A stretch of 45,340 nucleotides of DNA, taken from the NCBI GenBank assembly GCA_034926785.1, contig JAYFQU010000011.1, positions 1-45,340 on the forward strand, given 5' to 3'. The notes below the pieces were generated by a model that worked only from the letters and a program-made list of their open reading frames with translations, was not told the origin of the DNA and ran no database searches. This stretch comes from UBA7703 sp034926785. GTDB lineage: Bacteria > Bacillota > Clostridia > Christensenellales > CAG-138. The number at the start of each line of letters is the position of its first letter. Positions within the stretch are counted from its first letter, which is position 1. Of the stretch, positions 42,635-45,340 are shown piece by piece. Position numbers and translations under genes: made by a program.

Positions 42635-42726
42635 GGAGAGATGGCTGAGCTGGTCGAAGGCGCACGACTGGAAATCGTGTTTACCCCTTAAAGGTAACGT
42701 GGGTTCGAATCCCACTCTCTCCGCCA
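42635..42726 (+). tRNA. tRNA-Ser (anticodon GGA)
   Basis: A 92-nt class II tRNA with CCA encoded. Acceptor arms GGAGAGA and TCTCTCC pair fully; the anticodon stem cacga/tcgtg holds loop ctggaaa with GGA at 42670-42672; a long variable arm typical of tRNA-Ser follows; the T arm is gtggg-ttcgaat-cccac. Reads UCC and UCU. Its 3' end is the probable attachment site of the next-door integrase. Confidence 0.96.
42701..42726 (+). other. Probable attachment site (attL core) at the tRNA-Ser 3' end
   Basis: The T-arm and acceptor end of tRNA-Ser, ggttcgaatcccactctc and on to CCA, lies directly next to an integrase and an abrupt fall in GC content. Tyrosine recombinases of this type usually integrate into a tRNA 3' end and restore the gene. 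The matching copy (attR) would lie outside the window. Confidence 0.55.
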
Positions 42727-42752
42727 AAAGTCCCCAATTAGGGGGCTTTTTC
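42727..42752 (+). terminator. Terminator of tRNA-Ser
   Basis: A 9-bp stem with one G-U pair (aaagtcccc / ggggg cttt, 42727-42735 with 42741-42749) and a TTTTTC tail right after the CCA. It may already belong to the integrated element. Confidence 0.7.
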
Positions 42753-42834
42753 TTTTATTATGTCGTGCGCCTATTTGCAATTTGCTCAGCTAGTCATGAC
42801 CTTTGCTACTTTTTTGCTAATATTGGAATAAATA

Positions 42835-44013
42835 TCACTCGCTGATACCTTGTGGGAAGAAACAGCGTTCCACGACCAATGCGGCCTCTTTTGGACTGTT
42901 TATCACATCGGAGTAAATATCTGCTGTTGTGGAAATATTGGAATGCCCAAGAAGGTGTGACACGGTCTTTATTGGTACGTGCTCTTCTACTATCAAGGTC
43001 GCGAATGAATGACGAAGATCATGGAATCTGATTGCAGGTAATCCTAGCGAATTCAGTAGATTCTTGAATCGCTTGTTCAACGTAGGCGGCTTTAAGAACT
43101 CACCACGCTCATTACAGCATACATAATCTTCATTATGATAATCTGCACCCAATTGTAGGCAATTGGTTTTTGCGGCTCTCTGACGGGCTCTGACAGCCTC
43201 TAGGACGGGTTTTGCAACTGGTAATATACGATTGCTTGATTCCGTCTTCAATGTGCTTTCACCCCATAGCGACTGACCTGTGAGCTGCCCATGCTTGACT
43301 TTCGTTTCAGTAATCTGTCTTTGTATATGGACAGTACATTCATGAAAATCAAAATCTGAAAATTTTAATCCAAGTAACTCACCACGTCGTAAACCCAAAG
43401 TAGCCGTAAGAAGCAGTTCGGTGTATATTGGTGAATCAATTGCCCCATCCAATAAGACAGATATTTGCCGTTTGCTTAATACTGTAGCATGATATTTTTC
43501 GCTTCTTATTAGTATTTTCTTACAGGGTGTTTTTAGTATAAGATCATTCAAAACGGCATCATTCATGCAGGCCGACAATACACGTAAAGCATACTTGATT
43601 GTGCTTCCTCTAAACCCTTTTTCTTGCATACCATTGCACATTTTTTGAACATCTGACCGACACAGTTTATCAAGGCGAAGATAGCCAACGGAGGGAATGA
43701 TATGGAGCCTGATATTTGCTTCGTAACCGCGTATAGTACTAGGTTTCAGTAATAAACGATGCTCATTTTCAAACCATTCTGTCATGTATTCTGCTACGGT
43801 CTGTTTACAAGGCTCCAGATAGAGACCTAACTTTAGCTGTGCCTTTGCAGTTTCCATGGCAGTTTTCGCTTCTTTTTCAGTTGAAAAACCACCCATCCAT
43901 TTCTGATACTTTTTCCCGGTTTGTGGATCGGATACATAGATGCGATAAGTCCATGTTTTCCCTCGCTGAAATGGATTGCCTCTTTTAAGGGACTTGTCTT
44001 TAGATTTGCTCAT
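42835..44013 (-). CDS. Tyrosine recombinase / site-specific integrase
   Basis: A 392-residue integrase with an N-terminal arm-binding AP2-like domain (WTYRIYVSDPQTGKKYQKWM, about 21-40), a SAM-like core-binding domain (about 85-170) and the catalytic domain with ATLGLRRGELLGL (Arg I), HDLRHSFATL (His-x-x-Arg) and LLGHSNISTTADIYSDV (with the nucleophile Tyr). All active-site residues are present. ATG at 44013 follows AAGGAAG; the open frame to 44172 runs through the xis gene end and has no site. Its stop is 108 bp from tRNA-Ser. Similar to Tn916/phage-type integrases of Bacillota. Confidence 0.94.
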   Translation of the reverse strand: MSKSKDKSLKRGNPFQRGKTWTYRIYVSDPQTGKKYQKWMGGFSTEKEAKTAMETAKAQLKLGLYLEPCKQTVAEYMTEWFENEHRLLLKPSTIRGYEANIRLHIIPSVGYLRLDKLCRSDVQKMCNGMQEKGFRGSTIKYALRVLSACMNDAVLNDLILKTPCKKILIRSEKYHATVLSKRQISVLLDGAIDSPIYTELLLTATLGLRRGELLGLKFSDFDFHECTVHIQRQITETKVKHGQLTGQSLWGESTLKTESSNRILPVAKPVLEAVRARQRAAKTNCLQLGADYHNEDYVCCNERGEFLKPPTLNKRFKNLLNSLGLPAIRFHDLRHSFATLIVEEHVPIKTVSHLLGHSNISTTADIYSDVINSPKEAALVVERCFFPQGISE

Positions 44014-44153
44014 TTCTTGTTTCTTCCTTTCGGTTAGGCAAGATGAGCTAGACAAATGAATTTTTGATGTTGTCAAAGTACTACAAGTATAGTTTAGCTG
44101 TTCGCTATTGCATTTGTCTATTGCAAGATTGGCGTAAGTTTTACTTTGCAAAA

Positions 44154-44321
44154 TCATGCACCCATAAGCCAATGGTCGAAAGCCTCCTTTGGGATTCTAA
44201 TGTTGCTACCAACTTTAACAACGGGGAATGGGGGATCATTAACAAGATGATATGCGGTTGCTCTGCTTATACGTAATATAGATTTAATTTCATTGACGGT
44301 ATATGTGTGTACGTTTTGCAT
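44154..44321 (-). CDS. Excisionase-like small HTH protein
   Basis: A 55-residue protein, shorter than many gene finders accept. MQNVHTYTVNEIKSILRISR begins a MerR/Xis-type winged helix (helix-turn-helix NEIKSILRISRATAYHLV, then the wing VVKVGSNIRIPKEAFDHWL). AAAGG lies ten bases upstream of the ATG. It is coded directly upstream of and in the same direction as the integrase, the usual xis-int order, and would direct excision and perhaps repress int. Confidence 0.85.
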   Translation of the reverse strand: MQNVHTYTVNEIKSILRISRATAYHLVNDPPFPVVKVGSNIRIPKEAFDHWLMGA

Positions 44322-44406
44322 AATTCCAAATCCTTTAAAAAATAATCTGCAATGGTGAAAAAAACGGAGAGAAAAAACACATGCTTAACAATGTAGTTGC
44401 ATGTGC

Positions 44407-44427
44407 CTGCCATAATATATTTGGCAG
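44407..44427. promoter_or_regulatory. Inverted repeat upstream of xis-int, possible operator
   Basis: CTGCCA (44407-44412), nine AT-rich bases, TGGCAG (44422-44427), in the 166-bp gap between the rep-like gene and xis. It could be a control site of the element; no regulator was identified. Confidence 0.3.
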
Positions 44428-44447
44428 TATGTTATTGTAATGCTAAT

Positions 44448-44479
44448 AAAAAAATCCCAGTTTATGGGAAAAACGGGAT
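44448..44479 (-). terminator. Terminator behind the rep-like gene
   Basis: On the minus strand ATCCC and GGGAT (44475-44479 with 44454-44458) pair around a loop and are followed by seven T (complement of 44448-44454). It lies 9 bp after the stop of the rep-like gene. Confidence 0.65.
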
Positions 44480-44487
44480 GTAACGGT

Positions 44488-45200
44488 TTATGCGGCTTTT
44501 TCTAAACTTGGCGTTCTAACAGCTAAATATGATGCTAGGGCTTTGCGTAAAATCCGGCAATAGCATTTGAGAGTTTTTCGATTTAGCAAACTTAATACAT
44601 TGCCATTTCGTCGAAACCGATATAACCAGCTATCGAAATCACCATTTTCTAGTTCATCGTATAGTGTTTTGATGTTGCTACGTGTATAAATAAAGTCCGC
44701 CCATTTTGTGACGAACGCAGATAGACAACGTGTACGCCCTTCGCATTTTAGAGCATTCTCACGCTGATAGGATGCTAGTAACACCTGTTTCTTTATTGAA
44801 TCCAATTCAGCAATATAGCAGGTAGTTGCTGAAGGATATCACGCGTTTCTTCAACTGCATGAAGAATTACGGATTGCCAAGAATTCACTTTTCGTCGATA
44901 TAGCCGCTTATACCTAAACTCACATCTTGTTTGCGGCAATGAGAAGTCACCGCTTTCTAAATGCTTATTGTATATCTCAAGCTCATAACGCTCGCATTTT
45001 ACAGTAGTGCTTCGTTTTCTCATATCGTCGCCAATCACGCGATAGGCGTTATTACATTTGATCCGAATTGCAAACAACTCTTTGAGGTAACAGTTGAGTT
45101 TGTACAATTCATCATAACAAGAAGAAGTATCTACTGCTACATCAATCCGCTCAATGCGCCATGTGTAGTCAGTCAAGCACAAATCATCAATAATAGCAGC
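44488..45200 (-). pseudogene. Replication initiation factor-like gene, broken by a frameshift and an IS insertion
   Basis: Two overlapping frames read as parts of one protein. The upstream part (44793-45200) has WRIERIDVAVDTSSCYDEL, the Asp-containing strand typical of Rep_trans-type rolling-circle initiators, then YELEIYNKHLESGDF and RCEFRYKRLYRRK; it ends in LLNWIQ-stop. The other part (44488 to about 44805) continues AELDSIKKQVLLASYQREN in another frame, beginning at a TTG without a ribosome binding site. The N-terminus is cut off at about 45200 by the end of an IS3 element. Assigning it to Rep_trans rests on short motifs; a relaxase-like or phage protein is possible. Confidence 0.5.
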
Positions 45201-45340
45201 TGGATTGTCAACAGTAAGTCGGACAGATTTTATAAGGTACGGACTCTCTTAAACTCTGCTGGTGACAAGTATCCAAGTGTTCCGTGTAAACGAATGTTAT
45301 TGAACCAATGAACGTAATCCTGCAACTCCAGCTGGAGCTG
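45201..45340 (-). mobile_element. Right end of an IS3-family insertion sequence, runs off the window
   Basis: The transposase 3' end lies at 45230-45340. Between its stop and 45201 stands a likely terminal inverted repeat (45201-45225, starting tggattgtcaacagtaagtc) of IS3-family type, ending in TG/CA. The far end and the target duplication are outside the window. Confidence 0.7.
45230..45340 (-). CDS. IS3-family transposase OrfB, C-terminal 36 residues (partial)
   Basis: The minus-strand frame from the window edge gives LQDYVHWFNNIRLHGTLGYL and then SPAEFKRVRTL-stop. This is the conserved C-terminal end of the IS3/IS150 DDE transposase (Y-x-x-W-x-N-x-x-R-x-H-x-x-L-G-Y-x-S-P). The active-site residues are beyond the edge, so activity cannot be judged. 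Confidence 0.85.
   Translation of the reverse strand, partial: QLQLELQDYVHWFNNIRLHGTLGYLSPAEFKRVRTL

Larger units (their letters stand above)
42727..45340. mobile_element. Integrated element (left end) in tRNA-Ser, continues beyond window
   Basis: From here the sequence turns visibly AT-rich with different codon use from the chromosomal genes. It carries, in order from the att site, integrase, excisionase, a rep-like gene, all on the minus strand, the layout of small integrative plasmid-like or mobilisable elements. The rep-like gene is broken and an IS has inserted, so the element may be defective. No cargo genes are in the window. Confidence 0.8.

Noticed and set aside
44961..45311. 116-codon plus-strand frame over the rep-like gene and IS end
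   Set aside because: Antisense to two recognisable sequences and crosses the IS boundary.

Overview
The window looks like a chromosomal segment of a Gram-positive, anaerobic-type member of the Bacillota, class Clostridia. Supporting signs are the gene neighbourhoods pcrA-ligA, yicC-remA-gmk-rpoZ and priA, a CIRCE-controlled groESL operon, RqcH, RemA, scpAB, DUF512 radical-SAM and archaeal-type phosphoglycerate mutase genes, strong GGAGG-type ribosome binding sites and sigma-A-like promoters. The backbone is GC-rich with GC-rich third codon positions. A gut Clostridia such as a Christensenellales relative is a guess only.

Layout. (1) 12-14594, minus strand: a long housekeeping run, pcrA, ligA, an AIR-synthase-like gene, yicC, remA, gmk, rpoZ, then priA, a heterodimeric ABC exporter pair and a TauE/SafE permease; it ends at a terminator at the window's left edge. 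(2) 14705-15806, plus strand: rdgB and a YfcE-type phosphodiesterase, read from a promoter that appears to give a leaderless mRNA. (3) 16131-20788, minus strand: scpB, scpA, a site-2 protease, rqcH, a YerC-like regulator and rpsT. (4) 21018-25135, plus strand: groES-groEL, then an ECF-like sigma factor overlapping its membrane-bound partner (DUF4179). (5) 25154-29347, minus strand: a three-gene catabolic operon, an OYE-like FMN/Fe-S/FAD reductase plus the large and small subunits of aconitase X, with its own promoter, a palindromic operator candidate and a terminator. (6) 29774-33123, plus strand: DUF512 protein, der, plsY. (7) 33223-36592, minus strand: the lysine/DAP operon asd-dapA-dapB, in which DapB carries a C-terminal aspartokinase-like ACT extension. 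(8) 36623-42528, plus strand: methyltransferase, hslO, TPR protein, RNA methyltransferase, apgM. (9) tRNA-Ser(GGA), followed from 42727 to the window end by a visibly AT-rich integrated element: integrase, a 55-residue excisionase, a broken rep-like gene, and the end of an IS3-family insertion sequence.

The most unusual structure is a non-coding 181-bp multi-hairpin repeat present twice in opposite orientation (15899-16079 and 23103-23283), each copy lying between two exact 25-nt copies of the local gene's own terminator hairpin. The duplicated terminator differs between the two loci, so the flanks look like long target-site duplications of an uncharacterised terminator-targeting element. A second hairpin module is shared between the first locus and the plsY/dapB junction. 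Other points of interest are the DapB-ACT fusion, the AcnX plus enoate-reductase-like operon with its operator, and two genes with an identical TATAAT-N6-ATG leaderless arrangement. All functional calls come from reading the translated sequence by eye; no database search was possible.
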